64,000 bases of DNA from UBA10649 sp964597445 (GCA_964597445.1 CAZQXO010000005.1:14804-78803), one strand, 5' to 3'. Shown: positions 1 to 11,573, numbered from the stretch's first letter. Program-made: numbers and translations. The notes: generated from the sequence alone by a model not told the origin.

Positions 1-69
1 CCCCGAGGCGATCGCGCCGGCGAGCGTGGCGGCATCCTGGCGAATGAGATCGCCGGCCATGACATCCAT
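1..69 (-). CDS. gatA: Glu-tRNA(Gln)/Asp-tRNA(Asn) amidotransferase subunit A, N-terminal fragment
   Basis: Only the first 23 codons are inside the window; the gene runs off the left edge. The fragment begins MDVMAGDLIRQDAATL and resembles the N-terminal helix of GatA, the amidase subunit that supplies ammonia for transamidation of misacylated tRNA. ATG at 69 is chosen because GAGGAG lies 5 bases upstream, inside the end of gatC; ATG at 60 is an in-frame alternative. The call rests mainly on its place directly after gatC. Confidence 0.8.
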   Translation of the reverse strand, partial: MDVMAGDLIRQDAATLAGAIASG

Positions 70-71
70 GA

Positions 72-368
72 CTACTCCTCGTCCAGGATGCGTGGGACCC
101 GGAACCGGTCGTCCTCCCACGCCGGTGCCCCCGCGGCGACCTCGTCACGGGAGAGTCCCGGCCGGGCCTCGTCGTCGCGGTACACGTTGACCATCGGCAG
201 GGGATGCGACGTCGGAGGGATGTCCTGCCCGGCCACCTCGGCCACGCGGGCGACCGACTGGAGGATCACGTCCAACTGCCCCGCGTAGTGCTCGATCTCC
301 TCGGAGCTGAGCTGAAGTCGAGCGAGGCGAGCGAGATGCTCCACTTCGTCGCGCGTGATCGAGGTCAT
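72..368 (-). CDS. gatC: Glu-tRNA(Gln)/Asp-tRNA(Asn) amidotransferase subunit C
   Basis: A 98-residue protein with the usual GatC start (MTSITRDEVEHLARLARLQL) and the acidic C-terminal stretch typical of the family. GatC stabilises the GatCAB heterotrimer, which converts Glu-tRNA(Gln) to Gln-tRNA(Gln) in the cytoplasm. It is followed at once by gatA. The ATG at 368 has no Shine-Dalgarno sequence but sits 7 bases after a TAGGAT hexamer (376-381), so the gatCA transcript is probably leaderless and separate from ligA upstream. Length and sequence are normal for the family. Confidence 0.95.
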   Translation of the reverse strand: MTSITRDEVEHLARLARLQLSSEEIEHYAGQLDVILQSVARVAEVAGQDIPPTSHPLPMVNVYRDDEARPGLSRDEVAAGAPAWEDDRFRVPRILDEE

Positions 369-375
369 GCGCCGA

Positions 376-381
376 ATCCTA
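376..381 (-). promoter_or_regulatory. -10 box of gatCA (TAGGAT), probably leaderless
   Basis: TAGGAT on the minus strand ends 7 bases before the gatC ATG. No -35 box is clear. Confidence 0.5.
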
Positions 382-392
382 TGCAGCCAGGG

Positions 393-2582
393 TCACTGCC
401 CTGACCCGGCGTGGCTCAGCGCAGCCTCGACGCCCTCGGCCAGCAGCGTCGGGAAAGCCGCCGGCCCGACGATGGGGATCGCCAGCTCGCGGGCCCTGTC
501 CAGCTTGGATCCGGCGTTCTCCCCGGCGACGACCAGGGTCGTCTTCCTCGACACCGACGAAGACACCTTCCCTCCGCGCAGGACCACTGCCTCGGCGGCC
601 GAGTCCCGGGTGATGCCCTCGAGCGATCCGGTGATGACGATGGTCGCGCCCGAGAGGGTCGGGGCGACCGAGGACGCACCCGAGTCCCGTCCGATGTCCG
701 TCAGGAGCACTCCACCACGACGCCACTTCTCGACGACGTCCCGGTGCCAGTCCACCGAGCACCACTCACGCACCGCCTCGGCGATCGTGGGTCCGATCCC
801 GTCGACCGCGGCGAGCTCCTCCGTCGACGCTGCGGAGATCGCGTCGAAGGATCCGAATGCGCGGGCGAGGTCGGTGGCGGTCGGGCCACCGACATGACGG
901 ATGGACAGCGCCACCAGCACCCTCCACAGGGGTCGGTCCCTGGCCGACTCGATGTTGGCGAGCATGGATCGGGCCGTCTCCGTCAGCTGGCGGCCGTCCT
1001 CCCCGCGGGCGGGATCCCGGGTGAAGAAGTCGCACCGGAGGAGGTCGTCGGCAGTGATGAGGAAGAGATCGCCCTCGTCCTCGATCACGCCGCACTCCAG
1101 GAGCGCGGCAGCTGCCTTCGCGCCGAGCCCCTCGATGTCCAGGGCACCGCGACTCGCCACGTGGAAGACACGCTCGCGCACCTGAGCGGGACACGAGCGG
1201 CTGTTCGGGCAGCGGAGGTCCTTGTCACCCTCCTTCTCCGGCCGCAGCGGAGTCGCGCATTCGGGGCAGCTCACCGGCATGACGAAGGGGCGCTCGCTTC
1301 CGTCACGCTCCTCGAGCACCGGTCCGAGCACCTCGGGGATGACATCGCCCGCCTTGCGCAGAAACACCATGTCGCCGATGAGCACACCCTTGCGCGCCAC
1401 TTCGTGGGCGTTGTGCAGCGTCGCCATCGCGACGGTTGAACCCGCGACCCGGATCGGCTCCATCACCGCGAAGGGCGTCACGCGCCCGGTGCGACCGACG
1501 TTGACCTGTATGTCGAGCAGGCGCGTGCGGACGACCTCCGGCGGGTACTTGTAGGCGATCGCCCATCGCGGGGCTCGCGACGTCTCGCCCAGCCTGCGCT
1601 GGAGCTCGAGGGAGTCGACCTTGATGACGACTCCGTCGATCTCGTGCTCGACATCATGTCGGTGGTCGCCGTAATGGGCGATGAAACCGCGCACCTCCTC
1701 CTCGCTCGAGTGCCGTCGCGCACGCTCGCTGACGGGGAGACCCAGCGAGGCCATGAGCTCATAGGCACCGCTGAGCGTCATCACCTCGGCTCCCTCCAGC
1801 GCCCCGACCCCGTGCACCGTGAGTCGAAGTCCGGCCAGCCGAGCTCGCGCACGGTCGAGCTCCGCCTCCAGTCGGGCCACGCGAGCCGACGTTCGCCCAC
1901 GACCCTGGTCGGCCAGCCGAGCCTCGGCCAGTTCGACCTCGCGCCGATCGATCCGCTGCCGGAGCGAGCCCGCGGCCGTGTTGCGGGGGTTGGCGAATGC
2001 CGGGAGACCCAGGTCCAGCTGCTCGGCATTGATGCGCTCGAAGTCGGCCACGGTGAAGTGGATCTCGCCACGCACCTCCAGCAGATCCGGGATCCGGTCG
2101 CCCTGCAGCTGCTGTGGGACGCCCGGGATGAACCGCGCGTTGTAGGTGACGTCCTCCCCCACGCGCCCGTCTCCCCGGGTCGCGAGCGATGTGAGGCGCC
2201 CGCGCCGGTACACCGCATCCACGGCGAGGCCGTCGATCTTGAGCTCGCAGAGCATCTCCGGGAAGGAGTCCAGGCCCTGCCGCACCCGATCGAACCAGGC
2301 GGCGAGCTCCTGATCGTCGAAGGCGTTGTCGAGGGAGTACATCCGCGTCAGGTGCTCGACCGGCTCGAACATCTCCGAGCGGCTTCCCCCGACGGTCTGG
2401 GTCGGCGACTCTCCGCCGGCGAGCTCTGGGTGGTGTCGCTCGATCTCGAGCAGTTCGGCATAGAGGGCGTCGTACTCCGCATCGGAGAGTCGCGGCGCGT
2501 CCTTCTCGTAGTACTCGGACCGGGCACCGTTGATGCGGTCCACCAGCTCGGTCCACCGCGCCCGGGCACCCTCAGCGGTCAT
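393..2582 (-). CDS. ligA: NAD-dependent DNA ligase LigA
   Basis: A 729-residue ligase that seals nicks using NAD+. The adenylation site ELKIDGLAVD carries the catalytic lysine at about residue 115. A four-cysteine zinc finger (CPEC ... CPNSRSC) follows near residue 430, then helix-hairpin-helix repeats, and a C-terminal BRCT domain begins near 650 (GATIVITGSLEG). The reading frame extends further upstream, but the ATG at 2582 is preferred because GGAGGAGAG lies just before it. That start overlaps the 3' end of the MetE-like gene by 11 bases, so the two are likely co-translated. Length agrees with actinobacterial LigA, and the neighbours match the mycobacterial order. Confidence 0.97.
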   Translation of the reverse strand: MTAEGARARWTELVDRINGARSEYYEKDAPRLSDAEYDALYAELLEIERHHPELAGGESPTQTVGGSRSEMFEPVEHLTRMYSLDNAFDDQELAAWFDRVRQGLDSFPEMLCELKIDGLAVDAVYRRGRLTSLATRGDGRVGEDVTYNARFIPGVPQQLQGDRIPDLLEVRGEIHFTVADFERINAEQLDLGLPAFANPRNTAAGSLRQRIDRREVELAEARLADQGRGRTSARVARLEAELDRARARLAGLRLTVHGVGALEGAEVMTLSGAYELMASLGLPVSERARRHSSEEEVRGFIAHYGDHRHDVEHEIDGVVIKVDSLELQRRLGETSRAPRWAIAYKYPPEVVRTRLLDIQVNVGRTGRVTPFAVMEPIRVAGSTVAMATLHNAHEVARKGVLIGDMVFLRKAGDVIPEVLGPVLEERDGSERPFVMPVSCPECATPLRPEKEGDKDLRCPNSRSCPAQVRERVFHVASRGALDIEGLGAKAAAALLECGVIEDEGDLFLITADDLLRCDFFTRDPARGEDGRQLTETARSMLANIESARDRPLWRVLVALSIRHVGGPTATDLARAFGSFDAISAASTEELAAVDGIGPTIAEAVREWCSVDWHRDVVEKWRRGGVLLTDIGRDSGASSVAPTLSGATIVITGSLEGITRDSAAEAVVLRGGKVSSSVSRKTTLVVAGENAGSKLDRARELAIPIVGPAAFPTLLAEGVEAALSHAGSGQ

Positions 2583-3612
2583 CGCCCTCTCCTCCCGCCT
2601 CATCCTGACGCACCAGTCGGCCGACCGCGGCGCAGGCCGCCAGGGCGTGCCGGGCGGCCGCCGGGCTCACTCCCGCGAGTCCGCACGTCGGCGAGATCGC
2701 CACGGCGGCGAGATGACGGTCGTCCTCAAGGCCCAGCCGGTGGAGGAGTCCCCTCAGAGGCGCGCTCACCGCAGCGTCCGATCGAGAGGGAGCATCCACT
2801 GTCGGCACCACGCCGGCGATCAGGCCGCGGCCGCCTTCGAGGAGGGCGCCGAGCTCCTCATCCACCGCGGCACTCGCCGCTCTGATGTCGAGGCTCACGA
2901 AGCGGGCGCCCGCCTCGGTCACCAGCGCGACAGGCGGTGACGAGGCGCAGCAGTGCACGCCGGGAACCGCCGACACGGCCGCGGCGGCGCTCAGGACCGT
3001 GCCCAGGAGCCGTCCCACGCGCTGCGGATCCTCCGCCGGGTATCGGGAGAGCCCGCTGGCCGTGCCGATCGATCCGGCGAGAACGCCCGGGAGAGCGGGC
3101 TCGTCCACCTGCACGAGGAAGGATGACGCATGCGGGAACCGTCGACGGACGTCGTCCACGTGCCGGATGGCGGCCTCGGCCAGGGCGGACGCGCAGTCGT
3201 CCACCGCACCGGGATCCCGGAGCATCCGCTCCCCTCCCCGCAGCTCGACGGACGCCGCCATGGTCCACGGACCGACCATCTGGACCTTGAGGGGCCCCTC
3301 GTACTCCGACGCAACCTCCTGGAGGCAGTCGAGATCCTGGCCGAGCCAGGACTGTCCTCGCCGCATCTCACGACCACGAGACCCGCTGATGCGCCATCCG
3401 TCCGGCGTCGTCTCCAGACCGAATCCCGGCTCGACGTCGCAGAGGAGCGCCCCCGTGCGTCCGATCATGTCCGCACCGGGGCCTCGTCCGGGGAGCTCGA
3501 CGACGTGCAGCAGATCGGGCAGCTCGCCCGCGACCACGCGAGCGCTCTCGAGCGGATCGACACCGGGGAGGGAGCCCACGCCCGTCGCCGCCGCAGGGCG
3601 CCACCACGTCAC
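2572..3612 (-). CDS. MetE-like (cobalamin-independent methionine synthase fold) protein
   Basis: A 346-residue protein resembling the C-terminal catalytic half of MetE (UROD/MetE-like fold). It starts with TGVGSLPG, a motif at the N-terminus of this family. Zinc-ligand candidates are present: an HCC motif near residue 220 and SPTCGLAG near residue 310. It lacks the N-terminal half of full MetE, so methyl transfer from folate to homocysteine is not assured. A protein of this type sits between mnmA and ligA in many actinobacteria, including mycobacteria, and its substrate is not settled there. The GTG start overlaps the mnmA stop (GTGA). Confidence 0.8.
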   Translation of the reverse strand: MTWWRPAAATGVGSLPGVDPLESARVVAGELPDLLHVVELPGRGPGADMIGRTGALLCDVEPGFGLETTPDGWRISGSRGREMRRGQSWLGQDLDCLQEVASEYEGPLKVQMVGPWTMAASVELRGGERMLRDPGAVDDCASALAEAAIRHVDDVRRRFPHASSFLVQVDEPALPGVLAGSIGTASGLSRYPAEDPQRVGRLLGTVLSAAAAVSAVPGVHCCASSPPVALVTEAGARFVSLDIRAASAAVDEELGALLEGGRGLIAGVVPTVDAPSRSDAAVSAPLRGLLHRLGLEDDRHLAAVAISPTCGLAGVSPAAARHALAACAAVGRLVRQDEAGGEGDDR

Positions 3613-4697
3613 GAGGCCACCGCGCGATGGGCTTCCTCGACGACCGCCGAACCGACCACGCGACTTCCGTCGTACAGGACGGCAGTCTGTCCAGCCGCGA
3701 GCCCTCGAATGGGTTCGACAAGGTCGATGACGACGCGGTCGGCGTCGACGCGCACGATGCCCGGCACCGGCGATGCGTGCGCTCTGACCTGGACATCCAA
3801 CCGGCGCGGCGACGCGCCCACGGGCTCACCCGTCCACGTGAGGTGCGAGCCCTCGATACGTCGGACATCGAGAAGGACTGCCGGACCCACGCGCACCGTC
3901 GAGGTCGCGATGTCGACATCGACCACGTATCGCGGCTCGCCGTCCTCCGCAGGAACGGTGAGACCGAGTCCGCGCCGCTGACCGATCGTGAAGACCTCGG
4001 CTCCCTGGTGCTCGCCCAGGACCGCTCCGGTCTCGGCATCCACGATGGCCCCCGGTGACGAGCCGACTCGCGAGCGGACGTAGGCCGCGGTGTCTCCGTC
4101 GGGGATGAAGCAGATGTCATGGCTGTCAGGCTTGCGCGCCACGAGAAGTCCCCTCTCGTGGGCCTCCTGGCGAACGGCGGCCTTGTGATCCCCTCCGATC
4201 GGCAGCAGCGTGCGCTGCAGCTGCCAGGAGGAGAGCACTCCGAGCACGTAGGACTGATCCTTCTCCGGGTCGAGTCCCCGGTGCAGTTCCGGACCCTCCG
4301 GACCCTCGGTCACCCGCGCGTAGTGACCGGTCGCGACCGCATCGAAGTCAAGCGCCATCGCACGATCGAGCACCGCGGCGAACTTGATCCGCTCATTGCA
4401 CCGAACGCAGGGGTTGGGTGTACGACCGTTCCGGTACTCCTGCACGAAGTCATCGATCACATCCTCGCGGAACCGATCCGACAGATCCCACACGTAGAAG
4501 GGAATGCCCAGGGCGTCCGCCACCCGCCGAGCGTCCCGGGCATCGTCGAGCGTGCAGCATCCGCGGGAACGTCCGGAGCCGGACGGCGCCTTCGCCAGGG
4601 CCAGATGGACACCGACGACGTCATGACCGGCATCGACGAGCCGCGCCGCCACCACGGAGGAATCCACTCCACCGGACATCGCCGCGATCACCCGCAT
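3609..4697 (-). CDS. mnmA: tRNA-specific 2-thiouridylase MnmA
   Basis: A 362-residue enzyme that installs the 2-thio group on uridine 34 of Lys, Glu and Gln tRNAs. The PP-loop SGGVDSS lies near residue 9. The two catalytic cysteines are in NPCVRCNE (near 105) and SHDICFIPDGD (near 200). Translation begins at the ATG at 4697, two bases after the iscS stop; the frame continues upstream but without family similarity. The gene directly follows iscS, the likely sulfur donor, so sulfur mobilisation and transfer are encoded side by side. Confidence 0.95.
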   Translation of the reverse strand: MRVIAAMSGGVDSSVVAARLVDAGHDVVGVHLALAKAPSGSGRSRGCCTLDDARDARRVADALGIPFYVWDLSDRFREDVIDDFVQEYRNGRTPNPCVRCNERIKFAAVLDRAMALDFDAVATGHYARVTEGPEGPELHRGLDPEKDQSYVLGVLSSWQLQRTLLPIGGDHKAAVRQEAHERGLLVARKPDSHDICFIPDGDTAAYVRSRVGSSPGAIVDAETGAVLGEHQGAEVFTIGQRRGLGLTVPAEDGEPRYVVDVDIATSTVRVGPAVLLDVRRIEGSHLTWTGEPVGASPRRLDVQVRAHASPVPGIVRVDADRVVIDLVEPIRGLAAGQTAVLYDGSRVVGSAVVEEAHRAVAS

Positions 4698-4698
4698 G

Positions 4699-5892
4699 TC
4701 AGACCGCCGACGTTCCGACGGAGCCCGCCCGGGCGGCCCGCTCCACCGCGCCCGGGAGAGCCGCCAGCAGGCGATCGATCTCAGCATCCGAGGTCGTCTC
4801 ACTGAGGCTGAATCTGAGGGACGACTTCGACTCCCGCTCATCACGCCCCATGGCCAGGAGCACGTGGCTGGGCTCCGGGATCCCTGCCGTGCAGGCCGAA
4901 CCGGTCGAGCAGTCGATACCCGCCGCGTCGAGCAGCATGAGCAGAAGGTCTCCCTCGCATCCCGGGAAGGATGCGTGCACGTTGCCCGGCAGCCGCTCCG
5001 TCGCCCCCACCCCGAGGTCCCCGTTCACGACCGCGCCGGGCACCGCCTCCAGCAGGCCCCGGACGAGCCGCTGACGCCTGCCGACCAGGAGCGCGGCCCT
5101 CGCCTCCTGGCCGCGGACCGCATGATCGACCGCAGCCGCGAATCCCGCGATCGCCGGTGCATCGAGCGTCCCGGACCGGACGTCCCGCTCCTGACCGCCA
5201 CCGTGGAGGACCGGATCCACGGCGAACTCGGCATCCAGGACGAGGGCGCCCACCCCGAAGGGTCCGCCGATCTTGTGGCTGCTGAAGGTGACCGCCGCCG
5301 CACCCAGGCTCTCCAGGTCGACCGGGAGATGGCCCAGGACCTGCACCGCATCCGTGTGGAAGGGGACACCGGCCGCGCGACAGGCCTCCGCGAGATCCCG
5401 CACGGGCTGCACGGTGCCCACCTCATTGTTGGCCCACATGACGGAGCAGAGCGCGACACGTCCGGGATCGCTCACCACCTCGGCGACGCGAGCCGCATCG
5501 ACGCGTCCCACACGGTCGACAGCGAGCCATTCCAGAGTCGCCTGCTGCTCCTGCTCGAGCCACAGGACCGGATCGAGCACGGCATGGTGCTCGATCGTGG
5601 ACACCGCGATGACCCGAGCCCCCCGAGTCCTCCGCGCGCCCCAGTAGAGGCCCTTGATCGCGAGATTGTCCGCCTCCGTTCCGCCCGACGTGAACACCAC
5701 GGAGCTCGGACGGGTACGGAGCAATTCCGCTATGCGCTCGCGGGACTCCTCCACCACCCGTCGACGCTGGCGGCCCGAGGCGTGGAGCGACGAGGGATTC
5801 CCCTGGAGCTCAGACTGCTCGAGCCACGCGGCCCGCGCCGCGGGGACCATCGCGGTCGTCGCCGCGTGATCGAAGTACGCCCGCTCGTCCAC
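4699..5892 (-). CDS. iscS: cysteine desulfurase (IscS/NifS family)
   Basis: A PLP enzyme of about 397 residues that takes sulfur from cysteine. It starts near YFDHAATTAMVP, carries the PLP lysine in SSHKIGGPFG and the active-site cysteine in STGSACTAG near residue 325. The frame extends 117 codons further upstream without similarity. GTG at 5892 is the best start and lies 8 bases after a TAGCAT hexamer (5901-5906), so the mRNA may have almost no leader. Its neighbour mnmA is the probable acceptor of the sulfur, although Fe-S assembly is also possible. Confidence 0.92.
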   Translation of the reverse strand: MDERAYFDHAATTAMVPAARAAWLEQSELQGNPSSLHASGRQRRRVVEESRERIAELLRTRPSSVVFTSGGTEADNLAIKGLYWGARRTRGARVIAVSTIEHHAVLDPVLWLEQEQQATLEWLAVDRVGRVDAARVAEVVSDPGRVALCSVMWANNEVGTVQPVRDLAEACRAAGVPFHTDAVQVLGHLPVDLESLGAAAVTFSSHKIGGPFGVGALVLDAEFAVDPVLHGGGQERDVRSGTLDAPAIAGFAAAVDHAVRGQEARAALLVGRRQRLVRGLLEAVPGAVVNGDLGVGATERLPGNVHASFPGCEGDLLLMLLDAAGIDCSTGSACTAGIPEPSHVLLAMGRDERESKSSLRFSLSETTSDAEIDRLLAALPGAVERAARAGSVGTSAV

Positions 5893-5965
5893 GACCAGCC
5901 ATGCTAGAGGGTCCGAGGGCTCCGGTCTTCGCGCCCGAGACCGCCCGGCACCCTGACCACGCGGG

Positions 5966-6739
5966 TCAGTGACCCGTGAAGGCGGCGGGGCGCTTCTCGA
6001 CGAAGGCCGCCATGCCCTCCTTCTGATCGTCTGTCGCAAACAGCGACGAGAATCGGATCCGCTCGATGTCCAGGCCCGAGTCGAGGTCGACATCCATGCC
6101 TCGGTCGATGGCCTCCTTCGCGGCTCGAAGCGCGAGAGCCGGCCCGCGGGCGAGCCGAGCAGCGCACTCCTGTGCCGCGTCGAGCACCGACTCCGCGGGA
6201 ACGACGGAGTTGACCAGGCCCATCGACCATGCCTCCTGTGCATCGACCTGTCGGCCCGTGAAGACGAGGTCCTTGGCCCGGGAGACCCCGATCAACCGGG
6301 GCAGCCGCTGGGTGCCACCCGCCCCCGGGATGATCCCGAGCAGGATCTCGGGCTGGCCCAGCCGGGCGTCCTCGGCCGCGATCCTGAGGTCGCAGCACAG
6401 TGCCAGTTCGCACCCGCCGCCCAGCGCGTATCCCGTGATCGCTGCGATCGTCGGCTGGGGAATGCGCGCCACAGCCGTGAAGGCATCCTGCAGGTCCGAG
6501 GATGCCAGGAGCATGTCCCGGTACCCCAAGCCGCTCATCTCCTTGATGTCGGCACCCGCGGCGAAGACCTTGGGACCTCCGTAGAGGATCACCGCACCCA
6601 CATCGCGCCGCGTCGAGACGTCGCGGGCAGCAGCCCGGATCTCCTCCTGCATCTGCCGGTTGAGGGCATTCATCGGGGGGCGCTGGAGAAGGATCGTGGC
6701 CACGCCGTCGACGACATCCAGGGACACGAACTCCGACAT
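5966..6739 (-). CDS. enoyl-CoA hydratase/isomerase family protein
   Basis: A 257-residue crotonase-fold protein. The oxyanion-hole segment is AAGADIKEMSGLGY, and GGGCELALCCDLRIA is followed by PEILLGIIPGAGGTQRLPR, which carries the catalytic-type glutamates of true enoyl-CoA hydratases. It probably hydrates 2-enoyl-CoA in beta-oxidation or short-chain acyl-CoA metabolism; the chain length cannot be read from sequence. The frame is open further upstream, but the ATG at 6739 has GGAGGAAAG in front and gives the usual length. It is divergent from glgX. A candidate -10 (TAGGGT, near 6800) would give a leader of about 50 bases. Confidence 0.9.
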   Translation of the reverse strand: MSEFVSLDVVDGVATILLQRPPMNALNRQMQEEIRAAARDVSTRRDVGAVILYGGPKVFAAGADIKEMSGLGYRDMLLASSDLQDAFTAVARIPQPTIAAITGYALGGGCELALCCDLRIAAEDARLGQPEILLGIIPGAGGTQRLPRLIGVSRAKDLVFTGRQVDAQEAWSMGLVNSVVPAESVLDAAQECAARLARGPALALRAAKEAIDRGMDVDLDSGLDIERIRFSSLFATDDQKEGMAAFVEKRPAAFTGH

Positions 6740-6760
6740 CGACTTTCCTCCATGTGAACG

Positions 6761-6777
6761 TGCGGACGCCGTCCGCA
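6761..6777. repeat. inverted repeat between enoyl-CoA hydratase gene and glgX
   Basis: TGCGGAC and GTCCGCA are perfect 7-base arms separated by 3 bases. The repeat lies in the presumed 5' leader of the enoyl-CoA hydratase gene. It could be an operator for a TetR-type regulator or a leader hairpin; nothing in the sequence decides between them. Confidence 0.45.
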
Positions 6778-6831
6778 GCAACGGGACTCGCACCGGAACC
6801 CTAGCGACGCTCGGACTGCCCACCTTCCCTG

Positions 6832-6837
6832 TACCGT
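6832..6837 (+). promoter_or_regulatory. -10 box of glgX (TACCGT), probably leaderless
   Basis: TACCGT ends 7 bases before the GTG at 6845. It overlaps the alternative GTG at 6836, which argues against that earlier start. Confidence 0.5.
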
Positions 6838-6844
6838 GACCGGC

Positions 6845-8962
<2,118 letters not shown>

Positions 8963-8978
8963 CGCTCACGGGCGATCG

Positions 8979-11567
8979 TCAGCGAGCGTCGACCACGACC
9001 TCCAGCGGAGCCGGCAGGACCTGGACACCCAGTTCCTGCGGCGTGGCCAAGCCTCGATGCTGCGGCAGGACTCGGACCGTGTAGCCGAACGGCCCATTGC
9101 GATCGAGGTCGATCGACCGCTGGAAGAGCCAGCGCGATCCATCGACCTGCTCGACGGCATCCATGGCGGCTGCCGCCGGGTCGACCAGGACGTCATCGGC
9201 ATCCACGCGTCCGAAGAGCGCCTGGACGAGGACGTCCTCGGGGCGCAGGGCACCGAGGGTCACATAGGCGCGGATCGTCACCGCACTTCCCTGCATGACC
9301 GCGTCGGCGACGCCGTCTGCCTCGACGTGCTCGATGCGGATCGAGTCCCAGGAACCGAGTACCCGGCTCTGCCACGACCCAAGCTCGCGCGCCAGGGCAC
9401 AGCCGTCCATCTGCATGGCACGCGAGGCCTCCGCGGCCGGGACGTACAGGCGGGTCACGTACTCCCGCAGCATGCGGCTGGCGAGGACCTTCGGACCGAG
9501 GGTCCGAAGCGTGTGCTTCATCATCGACACCCAGCGGGTCGGAATGCCGTCGTGATCACGCGTGTAGAACGCCGGCGCCACACTTCCCTCGATCAGGGCG
9601 TAGAGGGCCTCGGCCTCCAGATCGTCGCGCCGATCCGCGTCCTCGACGCCGTTGGCGGTCGGAATGGCCCAGCCGTTCTCGCCGTCGAACCACTCATCCC
9701 ACCATCCGTCGAGGATGGAGAGGTTGAGCGCACCGTTGAGCGCGGCCTTCATGCCGGAGGTTCCGCTCGCCTCCAGGGGGCGGATCGGGTTGTTGAGCCA
9801 GACATCGCACCCGGGGTAGAGCGTCGTGGCCATCGACATGTCGTAGTCCGGGAGGAAGACGATGCGGTGCCTCACCCCGGCGTCGTCGGCAAACTGGACC
9901 AGCTGCTGGATGAGGCGCTTGCCGCCGTCGTCGGCAGGATGGGACTTGCCGGCCACCACGAGCTGGACCGGCCGCTCGGGATCCGTCAGCAGGGCGGTCA
10001 ACCGCTCGGGGTCACGCAGCATGAGCGTCAGCCTCTTGTAGGAGGGCACGCGGCGGGCGAATCCGATGGTGAGGACATCGGGATCGAGGACGGACTCGAT
10101 CCAGCCCAGCTCGGCAGGCGAGGCACCCCGATGGAGCCAGGAGGCGCGCAGGCGTGCGCGCACCATGGTGACGAGCTCCTGACGCAGCTCGCGCTTGAGC
10201 CGCCACAGATCGTGATCCGGGGTGTCGGCGATGACCCCCCACCCCGACGCATCGTCCAGGGACGCACCATGGGCCAGGTCCATGACCTGGCGCGCCGTCC
10301 ACGTCGGGGCGTGGACACCGTTGGTGACCGACGTGATCGGGACATCCGCGGGGTCGAAGTTCGGCCACAGGCCGGCGAACATGCCGCGGGAGACCTCGCC
10401 ATGGAGCGCACTGACGCCGTTCGCGCGCTGACCGAGGCGCAGGCCCATGACGGCCATGTTGAACATCGCCGGGTCGCCCGAGGGGTAGTTCTCCGCCCCG
10501 AGAGCCAGCACGCGCTCCACCGGGACACCCGGCTCCGCATTGCCACCCCCGAAGTACTGGGCGATCAGGTCGATCGGGAAGCGATCGATTCCCGCAGGCA
10601 CGGGCGTGTGCGTGGTGAAGACGGTGCCGGCACGCTGCACCGCGAGCGCCTCGTCGAAGGTCAGTCCGGGATTCTCCATGACCAGCTCGCGGATGCGCTC
10701 CAGCCCGAGGAATCCCGCGTGGCCCTCATTGGTGTGGAAGACCTCCGGCGCGGGGCGTCCCGTGATCCGGCAGAACGTGCGCAGGGCTCGCACGCCACCG
10801 ATGCCCAGGAGCATCTCCTGCTGGAGCCGGTGCTCGCCTCCGCCACCGTAGAGCCGATCGGTCACCTCCTGCTCCGCAGGCGCGTTCTCCTCCACGTCCG
10901 AGTCGAGCATGAGCAGCGGGACGCGTCCGACCTGCGCGACCCAGATGCGCGCCGTCAGCGATCGTCCGCCCGGGAGGCCGACGGCGATCTTCGCCGGGGA
11001 GCCATCCGCCTCCCGCAGCAGGGAGACCGGGCTGCCGTCCGGATCCGATACCGGGTAGCGCTCCTGCTGCCAGCCGTCGCGGGACAGCGACTGGCGGAAG
11101 TACCCCGCGCGATAGAACAGGCCGAGGGCGATGATGGGAACCCCGAGATCACTGGCGGTCTTCAGGTGGTCCCCGGCCAGGATGCCCAGGCCTCCCGAGT
11201 ACTGGGGCAGCGCCGAGGTGATGCCGTACTCCGGGGAGAAGTAGGCGATCCCGGCGGGCGCCCCATCGCCGAGCGACTGGTACCAGTGCGGCGAGTCGAG
11301 GTAGGTGCGCAGCTCGGTCCGGGCCTGCTCGACCCAGTCGACGAACCCCTGGTCACCGGACAGGGCCGCCAGCCGGTCGGCCGAGACCTCCCCGAGCAGT
11401 CGGATCGGATCCTGCTCGGTCGACTCCCACAGGGCAGGATCCACGGCCGCGAAGATGTCGCGGGTGGCGGGATGCCAGGACCACCGCAGGTTGAGGGCCA
11501 GCTCCTCGAGGGCACTCAGGTTGGCGGGCAGGACCGTGCGCACGGTGAACCGTCGGATTGCTCTCAC
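8979..11567 (-). CDS. glgP: alpha-glucan (glycogen/maltodextrin) phosphorylase
   Basis: An 862-residue GT35 enzyme of the actinobacterial/archaeal type, with an N-terminal DUF3417-like segment (FTVRTVLPANLSALEELALN). It releases glucose-1-phosphate from alpha-1,4-glucan ends. The PLP-binding segment EASGTSGMKAALNG lies near residue 600, and FSPEYGI near residue 110 belongs to the substrate domain. The GTG start at 11567 has no ribosome binding site but follows a TAACAT box by 6 bases; that box is overlapped by a perfect LacI/CcpA-type operator. The neighbourhood (glgX, glgE, glgB) fits a glycogen role. The long open frame on the opposite strand is an antisense shadow. Confidence 0.95.
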   Translation of the reverse strand: MRAIRRFTVRTVLPANLSALEELALNLRWSWHPATRDIFAAVDPALWESTEQDPIRLLGEVSADRLAALSGDQGFVDWVEQARTELRTYLDSPHWYQSLGDGAPAGIAYFSPEYGITSALPQYSGGLGILAGDHLKTASDLGVPIIALGLFYRAGYFRQSLSRDGWQQERYPVSDPDGSPVSLLREADGSPAKIAVGLPGGRSLTARIWVAQVGRVPLLMLDSDVEENAPAEQEVTDRLYGGGGEHRLQQEMLLGIGGVRALRTFCRITGRPAPEVFHTNEGHAGFLGLERIRELVMENPGLTFDEALAVQRAGTVFTTHTPVPAGIDRFPIDLIAQYFGGGNAEPGVPVERVLALGAENYPSGDPAMFNMAVMGLRLGQRANGVSALHGEVSRGMFAGLWPNFDPADVPITSVTNGVHAPTWTARQVMDLAHGASLDDASGWGVIADTPDHDLWRLKRELRQELVTMVRARLRASWLHRGASPAELGWIESVLDPDVLTIGFARRVPSYKRLTLMLRDPERLTALLTDPERPVQLVVAGKSHPADDGGKRLIQQLVQFADDAGVRHRIVFLPDYDMSMATTLYPGCDVWLNNPIRPLEASGTSGMKAALNGALNLSILDGWWDEWFDGENGWAIPTANGVEDADRRDDLEAEALYALIEGSVAPAFYTRDHDGIPTRWVSMMKHTLRTLGPKVLASRMLREYVTRLYVPAAEASRAMQMDGCALARELGSWQSRVLGSWDSIRIEHVEADGVADAVMQGSAVTIRAYVTLGALRPEDVLVQALFGRVDADDVLVDPAAAAMDAVEQVDGSRWLFQRSIDLDRNGPFGYTVRVLPQHRGLATPQELGVQVLPAPLEVVVDAR

Positions 11568-11573
11568 GGCGGC

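Noticed and set aside
4699..6243. Long upstream extension of iscS (514 codons)
   Set aside because: The first 117 codons have no family similarity, overlap the enoyl-CoA hydratase gene in antisense, and are Arg/Ser-rich like shadow frames.
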